Positions 30,113 through 39,144 of a DNA stretch of 64,000 nucleotides are shown here, one piece after another. How positions within the stretch are numbered: the first letter of the stretch is position 1; each line of letters starts with the position of its first letter. The DNA comes from Rodentibacter genomosp. 1 (GTDB taxonomy: Bacteria; Pseudomonadota; Gammaproteobacteria; Enterobacterales; Pasteurellaceae): assembly GCF_001999285.1 (NCBI RefSeq), contig NZ_MLHN01000007.1, positions 1 through 64,000 of the forward strand. The letters run 5' to 3'. Position numbers and translations under genes: made by a program. Under the pieces are notes generated by a model. The model worked only from the letters and a program-made list of their open reading frames with translations. It searched no databases and had not been told where the DNA came from.

Positions 30113-30175
30113 GACTGCTCCTTACGGGTTAATCAGCCTTTGACGTAGATTAGTCACCAATCTGCAAAGGCAAGG
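30113..30175 (-). promoter_or_regulatory. rpsF leader hairpin, candidate S6:S18 autoregulatory RNA
   Basis: On the minus strand a 7-bp stem (30136-30142 with 30165-30171, GCCTTTG/CAAAGGC) encloses an inner AGATT/AATCT stem. Downstream of it the sequence runs through CCCGTAAGGAG to the start codon. S6:S18 leaders in bacteria use a hairpin plus a CCG element to bind the S6:S18 dimer. The match here is by eye. Confidence 0.45.
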
Positions 30176-30256
30176 AACGAAAAATTGAATGTGACTAAGG
30201 GTTGCGGATTATATCGAAATTTTTGTTTTTTGCAACCGATTTGCAGTTTTTTAGGC

Positions 30257-30291
30257 AAGAAAAAACCGATAATTTATATCGGTTTTCTTTT
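30257..30291 (-). terminator. Rho-independent terminator of infA
   Basis: AAAACCGATA (30262-30271) pairs with TATCGGTTTT (30277-30286), a 10-bp stem with a 5-base loop, with T-rich tails on both strands. It lies 20-50 bases beyond the infA stop. Confidence 0.85.
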
Positions 30292-30310
30292 TCCATTAAT
30301 TCCATTAAAA

Positions 30311-30580
<270 letters not shown>

Positions 30581-30749
30581 TTAAGAAAAACGGGCGGATT
30601 ATAGCCGTTTTTGCGTTGAGGTGAAAGGTGAAAATCAAGTTGTGCTGAAAAAATAACCTTTTTGTGTAGAGAAGGATTCAATAGTTCAATGATTTACAAA
30701 CCCAAATCACGTTCTATAATAACCGCACTTTAATAGAAGATAGAATATT

Positions 30750-31613
30750 ATGAGCTCAAAAAAACACTTAGGGCATACCGCCCGCAAACGTTTCGGACAA
30801 AATTTTTTGCACGATAACAATGTCATTCAGAATATTGTGGCGGCGATTCATCCGCAAAAGGATCAATTTTTACTGGAGATAGGACCGGGACTTGGTGCAC
30901 TAACCGAACCGGTTGCCGAACAAGTCGATCATTTAACTGTGGTGGAACTGGATCGTGATCTGGCCGAACGTTTACGCCATCACCCATTTCTACATCACAA
31001 AATTACCGTCATTGAAAATGATGCGATGCAATTTGATTTTGGCGAGCTTTATCGTCAAGAGAATTTGGTGGAAAAAGGACAAAAGTTACGTGTATTTGGA
31101 AACCTACCCTATAACATTTCTACGCCATTGATGTTTCACTTATTTCAGTATCATAACATCATTCAAGATATGCACTTTATGCTACAAAAAGAAGTGGTGA
31201 AACGTCTGTGTGCCGCACCAAATAGCAAAGCTTATGGACGATTAACCATTATGGCACAGTATTTTTGTCAAGTTATGCCCGTTTTAGATGTTCCGCCAAG
31301 TGCTTTCAAGCCTGCGCCAAAGGTAGATTCTGCAGTAGTGCGTCTTATTCCCCATGTAAACTTGCCATATCCAGTGAAGGATTTGTATTGTCTCAATCGT
31401 GTTTGTTCACAAGCCTTTAACCAGCGTCGTAAAACATTACGCAATGCACTTTCTACACTATTTTCTCCTGAAAATTTGACCGCACTTGATATTGATTTAA
31501 ATGCTCGTGCGGAAAATCTCTCTATTGCCGATTATGCCCGCTTGGCGAATTGGTTAGCGGCTAATCCTCCTGCTGATGTAAACAAAAAAGATGAAATGGT
31601 TGAGTTTGAGTAA
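30750..31613 (+). CDS. rsmA: 16S rRNA dimethyladenosine transferase RsmA (KsgA)
   Basis: RsmA dimethylates two adjacent adenines in helix 45 of 16S rRNA during 30S assembly, using AdoMet. The product is 287 residues. N-terminal [12 protein letters not shown], the AdoMet motif [10 protein letters not shown] near 47-56 and the catalytic N-L-P-Y-N-I-S-T-P near 118 are all intact. An uptake signal lies inside the 3' part. Start at ATG 30750 is standard for the family. Confidence 0.96.
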   Translation: MSSKKHLGHTARKRFGQNFLHDNNVIQNIVAAIHPQKDQFLLEIGPGLGALTEPVAEQVDHLTVVELDRDLAERLRHHPFLHHKITVIENDAMQFDFGELYRQENLVEKGQKLRVFGNLPYNISTPLMFHLFQYHNIIQDMHFMLQKEVVKRLCAAPNSKAYGRLTIMAQYFCQVMPVLDVPPSAFKPAPKVDSAVVRLIPHVNLPYPVKDLYCLNRVCSQAFNQRRKTLRNALSTLFSPENLTALDIDLNARAENLSIADYARLANWLAANPPADVNKKDEMVEFE

Positions 31614-31633
31614 TAGGATATGTAGTAAAAAAG

Positions 31634-31708
31634 AAAGGATTTATATCCTTTAGAAATGAAGTTGTGGGAATTAAAGTGTGGCGAAAAATGACCGCACTTT
31701 TTTATTTT
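31634..31708 (+). terminator. Terminator region of rsmA
   Basis: Two hairpins follow rsmA: AAAGGAT/ATCCTTT (31634-31640 with 31645-31651), and an imperfect uptake-signal pair AAAGTGTGG/CCGCACTTT (31673-31681 with 31692-31700) followed by TTTTTTATTTTT. The second is the better terminator. Confidence 0.7.
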
Positions 31709-31737
31709 TAACTTGCTAAAAAATGAAAAATCTCTAA

Positions 31738-31755
31738 AATGAACGCTCGTTCATT
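31738..31755. promoter_or_regulatory. AcrR operator palindrome
   Basis: AATGAACGCTCGTTCATT is a perfect 18-bp palindrome located 49 bases upstream of acrR. TetR-family repressors bind palindromes of this size, and position implies autorepression of acrR-acrA-acrB. Confidence 0.8.
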
Positions 31756-31804
31756 CCTGGGGTAAATGTTTCCCCTTTTTTATTTTCAAACCTAAGACTT
31801 TTTT

Positions 31805-32368
31805 ATGCGGCACTCTAAAACAGATCTTGCCGAGCAAATTTTTATGGCGGTGGATTGCCTGATGGCAAAAGAGGGTTTAAATCAACTTTCGATGCATAAA
31901 TTGGCAAAAGAAGCCAAGGTCGCAGCAGGAACGATTTATCTTTACTTTAAAAATAAAGATGAGTTGTTAGAACAATTTGCTAGGCGTGTGTTTGCTATGT
32001 TTATGGCAGCACTGGAGAAGGATTTCGATGAATCGGAATCTTTTTTTCAACAATATCGACGGATGTGGTGGAATATTTGGCAGTTTTTGCAAGAAAATCC
32101 GACGGTTTTATCAAACTTAAATCAGTATCAGTCTTTACCTAATTTTGCTGAACTTTGTCGGGAAATGGATAATAGTCGTTGGGATCATTTTTGTTTGCAA
32201 GCCAAGGCTGCAAATGAATTAGCGGATTTACCCGATGAGGTTCTTTTCCAGCTCAGTTTAAAAACGGCAATGACAATGGCATCGGATATTAAGTTTTTAA
32301 ATGTGGGACTTACCCATGAAATTTTAGAATCTGTGGTTGAACGCTCTTGGCGGGCAATTCAGAAATAA
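31805..32368 (+). CDS. acrR: TetR-family repressor AcrR
   Basis: Local repressor of the AcrAB efflux pump. The product is 187 residues. The N-terminal helix-turn-helix is clear: A-E-Q-I-F-M-A, L-S-M-H-K-L-A-K-E-A-K-V-A-A-G-T-I-Y-L-Y-F-K-N-K-D-E (about 27-52), the canonical TetR pattern. The C-terminal half is a helical, Trp- and Phe-rich ligand pocket. It is the first gene of acrR-acrA-acrB, 34 bases before acrA, with its palindromic operator upstream. In H. influenzae acrR loss raises drug resistance; this copy is intact. Confidence 0.93.
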   Translation: MRHSKTDLAEQIFMAVDCLMAKEGLNQLSMHKLAKEAKVAAGTIYLYFKNKDELLEQFARRVFAMFMAALEKDFDESESFFQQYRRMWWNIWQFLQENPTVLSNLNQYQSLPNFAELCREMDNSRWDHFCLQAKAANELADLPDEVLFQLSLKTAMTMASDIKFLNVGLTHEILESVVERSWRAIQK

Positions 32369-32402
32369 GAGTAATTTTTTGTATTACGGAGCTTTAAACA
32401 AC

Positions 32403-33599
32403 ATGAGTCAAACTCAAATAACTCGACCAAAACGCTCGCATGTTTTCTTTATGAAAATTATTTTAGTAGTGTTTGTCTTAATTTTTGCCGGTGTTATCGG
32501 TTTTAATGTGTTACGTGGCATTATGATTGGTAAGGCAATTGCTAATATGCCGGAGTCTTCAAGTCCTGTTACTGCATTGGAAGTAAAGGCAAGCGAGTGG
32601 ACTCCGGTGATTAATACCACAGGGCTTGTGCGTCCAAATCAAGGGGCGATGCTGAGCGCTCAAAACGCGGGAGCTGTCTCTAAAGTATTTGTTCAGAATG
32701 GGCAAATAGTTAAGAAAGGTGATTTGTTGGTTGAGCTTGATAGCTCTGTTGAACGTGCGAGCCTTCAAGCGGCACAGGCACAACTTCCGGCATTGCGCCA
32801 AACTTATCAACGCTATGCAAATTTATTGGCAAGCAGCTCGGTTTCCCGTCAAGAGGTGGATAATGCAAAATCTGCGTATGATGCGCAAGTGGCGAATATC
32901 GAATCCTTAAAAGCAACCATTGAACGTCGTCAGATTGTGGCTCCTTTTGATGGTAAAGCTGGTATTGTAAAGGTGAATGTTGGTCAATATGTGAATGTGG
33001 GTACCGAAATTGTTCGTGTAGAAGACACTAGCTCTATGAAAATTGATTTTGCGATTTCACAAAATGAGCTAGATAAATTGCATCTTGGACAACGTGTTAC
33101 CGCAACAACAGATGCTCGCCAAGGGGAAACCTTTTCTGCGCGTATTACGGCGATTGAACCGGCAATTAATTCATCAACCGGTTTAGTGGATATTCAGGCG
33201 ACTTTCGATCCGGAAGACGGGCGTAAATTGCTTTCCGGTATGTTCTCACGTTTACGTATTGCGCTACCGACAGAGATAAATCAGATCGTCGTGCCACAAG
33301 TGGCGGTGAGCTATAACATGTACGGTGAAATTTCTTATTTGTTAGAGCCGTTATCCGAAGAAGATAAAGCGAAATTTGCCGATAATCCAAAATTAGATTC
33401 ACTCTATCGCGCAAAACAAATCACGGTATTTACCAAAGATCGCCAAGGGATTTATTCCCAATTACAAGGTGATGAAGTGAAAGTGGGTGATAAAATTATT
33501 ACCGGTGGTCAGCAAGGTATTGGTAATGGCAGCCTTGTTGAGTGGATTAAGAAAGATATCGTTGGTGGAACCGAACCTGCGAAGAAAACCAATCTCTAA
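32403..33599 (+). CDS. acrA: RND efflux periplasmic adaptor AcrA
   Basis: Membrane-fusion protein linking the RND pump AcrB to the outer-membrane channel TolC. The product is 398 residues. An N-terminal membrane anchor is visible at about 15-37 (hydrophobic F-F-M-K-I-I-L-V-V-F-V-L-I-F-A-G), without a lipobox Cys, so it is anchored by a helix instead of a lipid. The lipoyl half-motifs (L-S-A-Q-N-A-G-A-V-S-K-V and I-V-A-P-F-D-G-K-A-G) flank a coiled-coil hairpin at about 115-170. The start at 32403 is chosen because the reading further upstream lies inside acrR and lacks family support. Confidence 0.93.
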   Translation: MSQTQITRPKRSHVFFMKIILVVFVLIFAGVIGFNVLRGIMIGKAIANMPESSSPVTALEVKASEWTPVINTTGLVRPNQGAMLSAQNAGAVSKVFVQNGQIVKKGDLLVELDSSVERASLQAAQAQLPALRQTYQRYANLLASSSVSRQEVDNAKSAYDAQVANIESLKATIERRQIVAPFDGKAGIVKVNVGQYVNVGTEIVRVEDTSSMKIDFAISQNELDKLHLGQRVTATTDARQGETFSARITAIEPAINSSTGLVDIQATFDPEDGRKLLSGMFSRLRIALPTEINQIVVPQVAVSYNMYGEISYLLEPLSEEDKAKFADNPKLDSLYRAKQITVFTKDRQGIYSQLQGDEVKVGDKIITGGQQGIGNGSLVEWIKKDIVGGTEPAKKTNL

Positions 33600-33616
33600 T
33601 AGGCTAGGAAATACGA

Positions 33617-36600
33617 ATGAAATTTACTGATATATTTATTCGTCGCCCTGTTTTAGCGGTTTCGATTAGCTTGCTTATCATTATTTTAGGTTTGCAGGCG
33701 ATTTCGAAATTGGCAGTGCGTGAATATCCTAAAATGACAACCACGGTGATTACCGTGACTACGGCTTATCCGGGGGCAGATGCGAGCTTGATTCAGGCGT
33801 TCGTGACTTCCAAATTGGAAGAATCCATTGCTCAGGCGGATAATATTGATTATATGTCCTCATCTAGTGCGCCAAGCTCTTCAACAATTACTGTGAAGAT
33901 GAAATTAAATACGGATCCCGCAGGGGCGTTGGCGGATGTTTTGGCAAAAGTGAATGCAGTGCGTTCAGAATTACCAAGTGGCATTGAGGATCCTACGGTG
34001 GCGTCCTCATCCGGAGGAACGGGGATTATGTATATTAGTTTCCGTTCTAACAAGTTGGATTCCAGTCAAGTGACGGACTATATCAACCGTGTAGTAAAAC
34101 CTCAGTTCTTTACGATTGAAGGGGTAGCGGAAGTACAAATCTTCGGTGCGGCAGAATATGCGATGCGTATTTGGTTAGATCCGCAAAAAATGGCTGCTCA
34201 AAATCTTTCAGCTTCACAAGTGATGTCCGCACTTTCTGCTAATAACATTCAAACGGCAGCGGGAAGTGATAACGGTTATTACGTCAGCTATCGCAATAAG
34301 GTCGAAACCACCACGAAATCCGTGGAACAGTTAGGTAATTTGATTGTTGCCTCTAACGGTGATGATTTAGTGCGTTTGCGTGATATTGCGACGGTTGAAT
34401 TAAATAAAGAAAGCGATAATTCTCGTGCAACTGCAAATGGTGGAGAATCCGTTGTATTAGGTATTAATCCGACTTCTTCTGCGAATCCATTGACCGTGGC
34501 TGAAAAAATCCGACCGCTTTATGCAAGCATTAAGAAGCAGCTGCCGGACAGTATGGAATCGGATATTCTCTATGATCGCACAATCGCCATTAATAGCTCT
34601 ATTAATGAGGTGATAAAAACGATTGTTGAGGCTACGGTGATCGTATTAGTGGTGATCCTAATGTTTATCGGCTCACTGCGTGCCATTATTATTCCGGTAT
34701 TAACGATTCCGATTTCATTGATCGGGGTGCTAATGATGTTACAAAGTTTAGATTTCTCTATTAACTTGATGACATTATTGGCATTGATTCTCGCCATCGG
34801 TTTGGTGGTGGACGATGCGATTGTGGTATTGGAGAACGTTGACCGCCATATTAAAGAAGGGGAAACCCCGTTCCGAGCAGCAATTATTGGTACTCGTGAA
34901 ATTGCGTTACCGGTGATTTCAATGACCATTTCCTTGATTGCGGTTTACTCGCCGATGGCGCTCATGGGGGGGATTACCGGGACATTATTTAAAGAGTTTG
35001 CCCTCACCCTTGCCGGTTCGGTATTTATTTCCGGTATCGTGGCATTAACCCTTTCTCCAATGATGACGAGCAAATTGCTGAAATCCAATGCTGAGCCGAC
35101 TTGGATGGAACGTAGAGTTGAACATACACTGTCTAAAATGAACAATGTGTACAACTATATGTTGGATATTGTGATGCAAAATCGTAAATCCATGGTGGCG
35201 TTTGCTGTGGCGATTTTTGCCACATTACCATTCCTCTTTAACTCGCTTTCAAGTGAATTAACACCAAATGAAGATAAAGGGGCATTTATTGCCATTGGTT
35301 CTGCGCCTTCTAATGTGAATGTGGATTATATCCAAGATGCTATGACACCTTATATGAAGACGGTTATGGATACACCGGAGGTATGGTTTGGGATGAGTAT
35401 TGCGGGTGCACCAAGTTCGAACCAATCACTCAATATTGTGACATTAAAGGATTGGAAAGAACGCTCACGTAAACAACCGGAAGTCATGAACGAATTGAAT
35501 GCAAAAGCAAAAGCTATTCCGGAAGTGTCGGTATCTGCCTTTAATTTCCCTGAGATTGACACGGGGGAACAAGGACCTCCTGTTGCTATCGTGTTAAAAA
35601 CGGCACAAGATTATAATGCGTTGGCAAATACGGCTGAGAAATTTTTAGCCGCAATGCGGGCATCGGGTAAGTTTGTTTATACCAATCTTGATTTGAAATA
35701 CGATACCGCACAAATGACGATTTCGGTAGATAAAGAAAAAGCAGGAACCTATGGCATTACGATGCAGCAAATTAGTAACACATTAGGAAGTTTCCTTTCT
35801 GCTGCAACTATTACCCGTGTGGATATTGATGGACGGGCTTATAAAGTGATTTCACAAGTAAAACGTGATGATCGCTTATCACCGGAAAGTTTCAAAAATT
35901 ACTATCTCACGGCAAGTAATGGGGAATCCGTACCATTAAGTAGTTTGATTAGTATGGAATTGGAGACACAGCCGACTTCTTTACCTCGTTTTAGCCAGTT
36001 AAATTCTGCTACGATTCAAGCGGTACCAATGCCGGGGACATCCACGGGTGATGCGGTGGCATGGCTACAACAGCATGCCGATACGACTTTACCACAGGGC
36101 TATACTTACGATTTCCGTTCGGAATCCCGTCAGTTAATCCAAGAGGGTAATGCGTTGGCGGTCACTTTTGCATTGGCTGTGGTGATCATCTTCTTAGTGT
36201 TGGCGATTCAGTTTGAATCTATCCGAGATCCAATGGTCATTATGATTTCTGTACCCTTGGCGGTAAGTGGGGCGTTATTGACGTTGAATTTCTTATCTTT
36301 CTTTGGTACAGCAGGCACAACATTGAATATTTACTCACAAGTAGGCTTAATTACCTTGGTGGGCTTGATTACAAAACACGGTATTTTGATGTGTGAAGTG
36401 GCAAAAGAAGAGCAATTATTGCACGGCAAAAATCGCATTGAGGCGATTACCGCCGCCGCTAAAGTACGTTTGCGCCCGATTTTGATGACTACCGGTGCGA
36501 TGGTAGCGGGTCTGATTCCATTGCTTTATGCCACCGGTGCTGGTGCGGTATCACGCTTTAGTATTGGTATCGTTATCGTTGCCGGTTTATCTATTGGTAC

Positions 36601-36703
36601 AATCTTTACCTTGTTTGTCCTTCCGGTGGTTTATAGTTATGTGGCAACGGAACATAAACCATTACCGGTATTTGAAGAAAATGAAAGCAAAGCAGCGCAT
36701 TAA
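33617..36703 (+). CDS. acrB: RND multidrug efflux pump AcrB
   Basis: Proton-driven inner-membrane pump that exports drugs, dyes and detergents through AcrA and TolC. The product is 1028 residues (family 1030-1050) with 12 membrane segments and two large periplasmic loops. N-terminus M-K-F-T-D-I-F-I-R-R-P-V-L-A is standard. The proton-relay pair lies in A-I-G-L-V-V-D-D-A-I-V-V near residue 400. The C-terminal half has L-V-G-L-I-T-K-H-G-I-L, containing the conserved Lys. It starts 17 bases after acrA and closes the operon. Confidence 0.95.
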   Translation: MKFTDIFIRRPVLAVSISLLIIILGLQAISKLAVREYPKMTTTVITVTTAYPGADASLIQAFVTSKLEESIAQADNIDYMSSSSAPSSSTITVKMKLNTDPAGALADVLAKVNAVRSELPSGIEDPTVASSSGGTGIMYISFRSNKLDSSQVTDYINRVVKPQFFTIEGVAEVQIFGAAEYAMRIWLDPQKMAAQNLSASQVMSALSANNIQTAAGSDNGYYVSYRNKVETTTKSVEQLGNLIVASNGDDLVRLRDIATVELNKESDNSRATANGGESVVLGINPTSSANPLTVAEKIRPLYASIKKQLPDSMESDILYDRTIAINSSINEVIKTIVEATVIVLVVILMFIGSLRAIIIPVLTIPISLIGVLMMLQSLDFSINLMTLLALILAIGLVVDDAIVVLENVDRHIKEGETPFRAAIIGTREIALPVISMTISLIAVYSPMALMGGITGTLFKEFALTLAGSVFISGIVALTLSPMMTSKLLKSNAEPTWMERRVEHTLSKMNNVYNYMLDIVMQNRKSMVAFAVAIFATLPFLFNSLSSELTPNEDKGAFIAIGSAPSNVNVDYIQDAMTPYMKTVMDTPEVWFGMSIAGAPSSNQSLNIVTLKDWKERSRKQPEVMNELNAKAKAIPEVSVSAFNFPEIDTGEQGPPVAIVLKTAQDYNALANTAEKFLAAMRASGKFVYTNLDLKYDTAQMTISVDKEKAGTYGITMQQISNTLGSFLSAATITRVDIDGRAYKVISQVKRDDRLSPESFKNYYLTASNGESVPLSSLISMELETQPTSLPRFSQLNSATIQAVPMPGTSTGDAVAWLQQHADTTLPQGYTYDFRSESRQLIQEGNALAVTFALAVVIIFLVLAIQFESIRDPMVIMISVPLAVSGALLTLNFLSFFGTAGTTLNIYSQVGLITLVGLITKHGILMCEVAKEEQLLHGKNRIEAITAAAKVRLRPILMTTGAMVAGLIPLLYATGAGAVSRFSIGIVIVAGLSIGTIFTLFVLPVVYSYVATEHKPLPVFEENESKAAH

Positions 36704-36721
36704 TAAAATACCTTAAAATTC

Positions 36722-36762
36722 AACCGCACTTTTGGAAACGAAAGTGCGGTTTTGTTTTTTTG
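36722..36762 (+). terminator. Paired uptake signals as terminator of acrB
   Basis: AACCGCACTTT (36722-36732) pairs with AAAGTGCGGTT (36741-36751) with an 8-base loop, then TTGTTTTTTT. Confidence 0.88.
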
Positions 36763-36770
36763 TTCTCTTG

Positions 36771-36849
36771 TAGGGACACACTGTGTGTCCGTTATAAAAA
36801 TTAAATTATTTCAATAGGTTAAAATGCGGACACACGCAGTGTGTCCCTA
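36771..36849. repeat. Short palindromic repeat element, copy 1 (79 bp)
   Basis: The left end TAGGGACACACTGTGTGTCC (from 36771) is inverted at the right end (CGGACACACGCAG then TGTGTCCCTA, 36827-36849) around an AT-rich centre with TTATAAAA and AAATTATTTCAATA. A second copy at 56450-56517 shares both ends and centre. It has no coding capacity. This is probably a miniature inverted-repeat element or intergenic repeat of this species. Confidence 0.8.
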
Positions 36850-36903
36850 GGTTCTGTTAACATTTCTATTTTTGTGTGTTTGCTACATAATACCGAACGT
36901 TTT

Positions 36904-37677
36904 TTATTTTTTTGAGGCTTCGTAAAGTTTCATCGCCTCAGGGAGTAAACGGCGTAAGTTTTCTTGACGGTCTTCATCTGTTGGATGAGTCGATGCCAAG
37001 GCATCTAATGCCCCTTTTGAACCACCGGAAGCTTTTTTCATTTTATCCCATAACCCAGGGGCAAATTGCGGATTAAAGCCTGATTTTGCCATAAGCAATA
37101 AACCCACTTCATCTGCTTCGGTTTCAGCACTACGTGAATAAGGTTTATCTAATGCAAAATCTTTCGTTAGGCTAATCGCGATTCCACTTAAATCTGATCC
37201 CACAACAGTGGAAAGGGCAATATGCCCAATTTGAGCGGCAATGCCTGTGGCCATTCCAAAGTTCGCTTTCGCTTTACCGTGTTCTTTCAGGGCATGCGCC
37301 ATTTCATGTCCCATGACGGTCGCAATTTCATCATCATTGAGTTTTAATGAATCCACTAATCCCGTATAAAACGCCATTTTTCCACCCGGCATTGCCCACG
37401 CATTTAATTCTTTAGACTTAATAACCGTGATTTGCCAGTTAAAGGGTTGACCGGTTTGATTTTCTTTATTGGCGTAAGGTACCATTTTGTTGAAAATTTG
37501 GTGAATCCGTTTTGCTGTTTGAGAAGTGGTATCCACTGCACCTTGAGTGCGAATTTTCCCCATTTCTTGTGCATAACTGGAGGCCGCTTGCTGATTGATT
37601 GAGGCTGAATCTGCGCAGGCATTGAGCACAAAAGCCGTGACAGAAGCAAAGGCAAAAGATTTGATGTATTTTTTCAT
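36904..37677 (-). CDS. M48 family metalloprotease lipoprotein (LoiP/YggG-like)
   Basis: A 257-residue zinc protease of the HtpX/Oma1 group without membrane helices in its body. The N-terminus is a lipoprotein signal with V-L-N-A-C, lipidated Cys at 21, and D at +3 from the Cys region (C-A-D-S). The zinc motif is H-E-M-A-H at 124-128, with the third ligand Glu expected in S-A-E-T-E-A-D-E near 188-195. The relative in E. coli, LoiP, is an outer-membrane protease induced by low osmolarity. Role in envelope quality control is inferred from the family. It stands alone, convergent with acrB. Confidence 0.9.
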   Translation of the reverse strand: MKKYIKSFAFASVTAFVLNACADSASINQQAASSYAQEMGKIRTQGAVDTTSQTAKRIHQIFNKMVPYANKENQTGQPFNWQITVIKSKELNAWAMPGGKMAFYTGLVDSLKLNDDEIATVMGHEMAHALKEHGKAKANFGMATGIAAQIGHIALSTVVGSDLSGIAISLTKDFALDKPYSRSAETEADEVGLLLMAKSGFNPQFAPGLWDKMKKASGGSKGALDALASTHPTDEDRQENLRRLLPEAMKLYEASKK

Positions 37678-37816
37678 TTGAGATTCCTATTGAGAGTACA
37701 AGGGGTAGAGATAGTGGGATTATAAGGAAAGCTCACTTAAATTGTCTAATAAAAAACAATTGAGTTTTGAAATTGTACTACTATAATAGTGCAAAACTCA
37801 CTTCAAGGAATCATTT

Positions 37817-39073
37817 ATGAAACAACAAAAATCCCCTTCGTTATTGGGCGGTGCGATGATTATTGCCGGCACCGCAATTGGTGCCGGTATGTTGGCGAAT
37901 CCTACATCAACTGCGGGCGTATGGTTTATCGGTTCGATTCTTGCACTGGTTTATACATGGTTTTGTATGACGACATCCGGCTTAATGATTTTAGAAGCCA
38001 ATTTGCATTATCCCACCGGCTCAAGTTTCGACACTATCGTCAAAGACTTACTTGGCAAAGGTTGGAATGCGATTAATGGTTTGTCCGTTGCATTTGTACT
38101 TTATATTTTAACTTACGCCTATATCACCTCAGGTGGTGGCATTACGCAAAATTTATTAAATCAACTGTTGAGTTCCCCTGAAAGTGCGGTTGAAATTGGA
38201 CGTACTTTCGGTTCATTAATCTTCTGTATCGTCTTAGGGGCATTTGTATGGCTTTCAACCAAAGCAGTCGATCGTTTTACCACGATATTAATTGGTGGAA
38301 TGGTGATAGCCTTTTTTCTTTCCACAGCAGGTTTGTTGGGGTCAGTAAAAATGGAAGTTTTGTTGAATACTATTGCACAAGGTGAGCAACAATATTTACC
38401 TTATTTATTGACCGCACTTCCTGTGTGTTTAGTTTCCTTTGGTTTCCACGGCAATGTCCCAAGTTTGGTCAAATATTACCACCGTGATGGCAATCGTGTG
38501 ATGAAAGCTATTTTTACCGGTACCGGCTTGGCGCTCATTATCTATATCTTGTGGCAGCTTGCGATTCAAGGCAATTTACCCCGTGCGGAATTTGCGCCGG
38601 TGATTGAAAAAGGCGGGGATGTTTCAGCATTGCTAGAAGCACTACGTAAATATATTGAAACAGATTATATTGCGGTCATTTTGAATTTCTTTGCTTATAT
38701 GGCAATTGCCAGTTCTTTCCTTGGCGTGACGTTGGGATTATTCGACTATATTGCGGATTTATTTAAATTTGATGATAGCCTAATGGGCAGAACAAAAACG
38801 ACGTTGGTGACATTTTTACCGCCTCTACTTTTAAGCCTTCAGTTTCCTTATGGTTTTGTCGTTGCTATTGGTTATGCAGGTTTAGCGGCAACCATTTGGG
38901 CGGCCATCGTGCCGGCATTGCTTGCGAAGGCGAGCCGTCAAAAATTCCCGAATGCCGATTATAAAGTTTATGGCGGTAATTTTATGATTGGTTTTGTTAT
39001 CCTCTTTGGCATATTGAACATTGTGGCACAAGTCGGAGCTAATTTAGGTTGGTTTGCGAGTTTTATGGGATAA
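37817..39073 (+). CDS. tyrP: Aromatic amino acid permease (TyrP-like)
   Basis: An 11-segment inner-membrane permease of the HAAAP family, 418 residues, most like the tyrosine-specific TyrP. The N-terminus L-L-G-G-A-M-I-I-A-G-T-A-I-G-A-G-M-L-A-N-P is the family signature. Members also carry tryptophan (Mtr, TnaB); TyrP is favoured because the protein is near 403-418 residues and follows the TyrP pattern, but specificity is inferred. AAGGA precedes the ATG at 37817. No clear TyrR box is visible. Two uptake signals lie in the coding region. Confidence 0.82.
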   Translation: MKQQKSPSLLGGAMIIAGTAIGAGMLANPTSTAGVWFIGSILALVYTWFCMTTSGLMILEANLHYPTGSSFDTIVKDLLGKGWNAINGLSVAFVLYILTYAYITSGGGITQNLLNQLLSSPESAVEIGRTFGSLIFCIVLGAFVWLSTKAVDRFTTILIGGMVIAFFLSTAGLLGSVKMEVLLNTIAQGEQQYLPYLLTALPVCLVSFGFHGNVPSLVKYYHRDGNRVMKAIFTGTGLALIIYILWQLAIQGNLPRAEFAPVIEKGGDVSALLEALRKYIETDYIAVILNFFAYMAIASSFLGVTLGLFDYIADLFKFDDSLMGRTKTTLVTFLPPLLLSLQFPYGFVVAIGYAGLAATIWAAIVPALLAKASRQKFPNADYKVYGGNFMIGFVILFGILNIVAQVGANLGWFASFMG

Positions 39074-39094
39074 TGCTATCCCCATCTCATTCCA

Positions 39095-39124
39095 AGGGGC
39101 GTATGTATGTCATACGCCCTTTTA
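39095..39124 (+). terminator. GCGTATG palindrome acting as tyrP terminator
   Basis: AAGGGGCGTATG faces CATACGCCCTT around TATGT, with one bulged G, followed by TTAAATTTT. A related, perfect palindrome is at 53709-53731, so this is also a dispersed repeat. Confidence 0.65.
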
Positions 39125-39144
39125 AATTTTATGACAGGAATCAT

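Noticed and set aside
34570-34929. 119-residue minus-strand frame inside acrB
   Set aside because: Shadow of membrane-helix codons of acrB; no independent signal.
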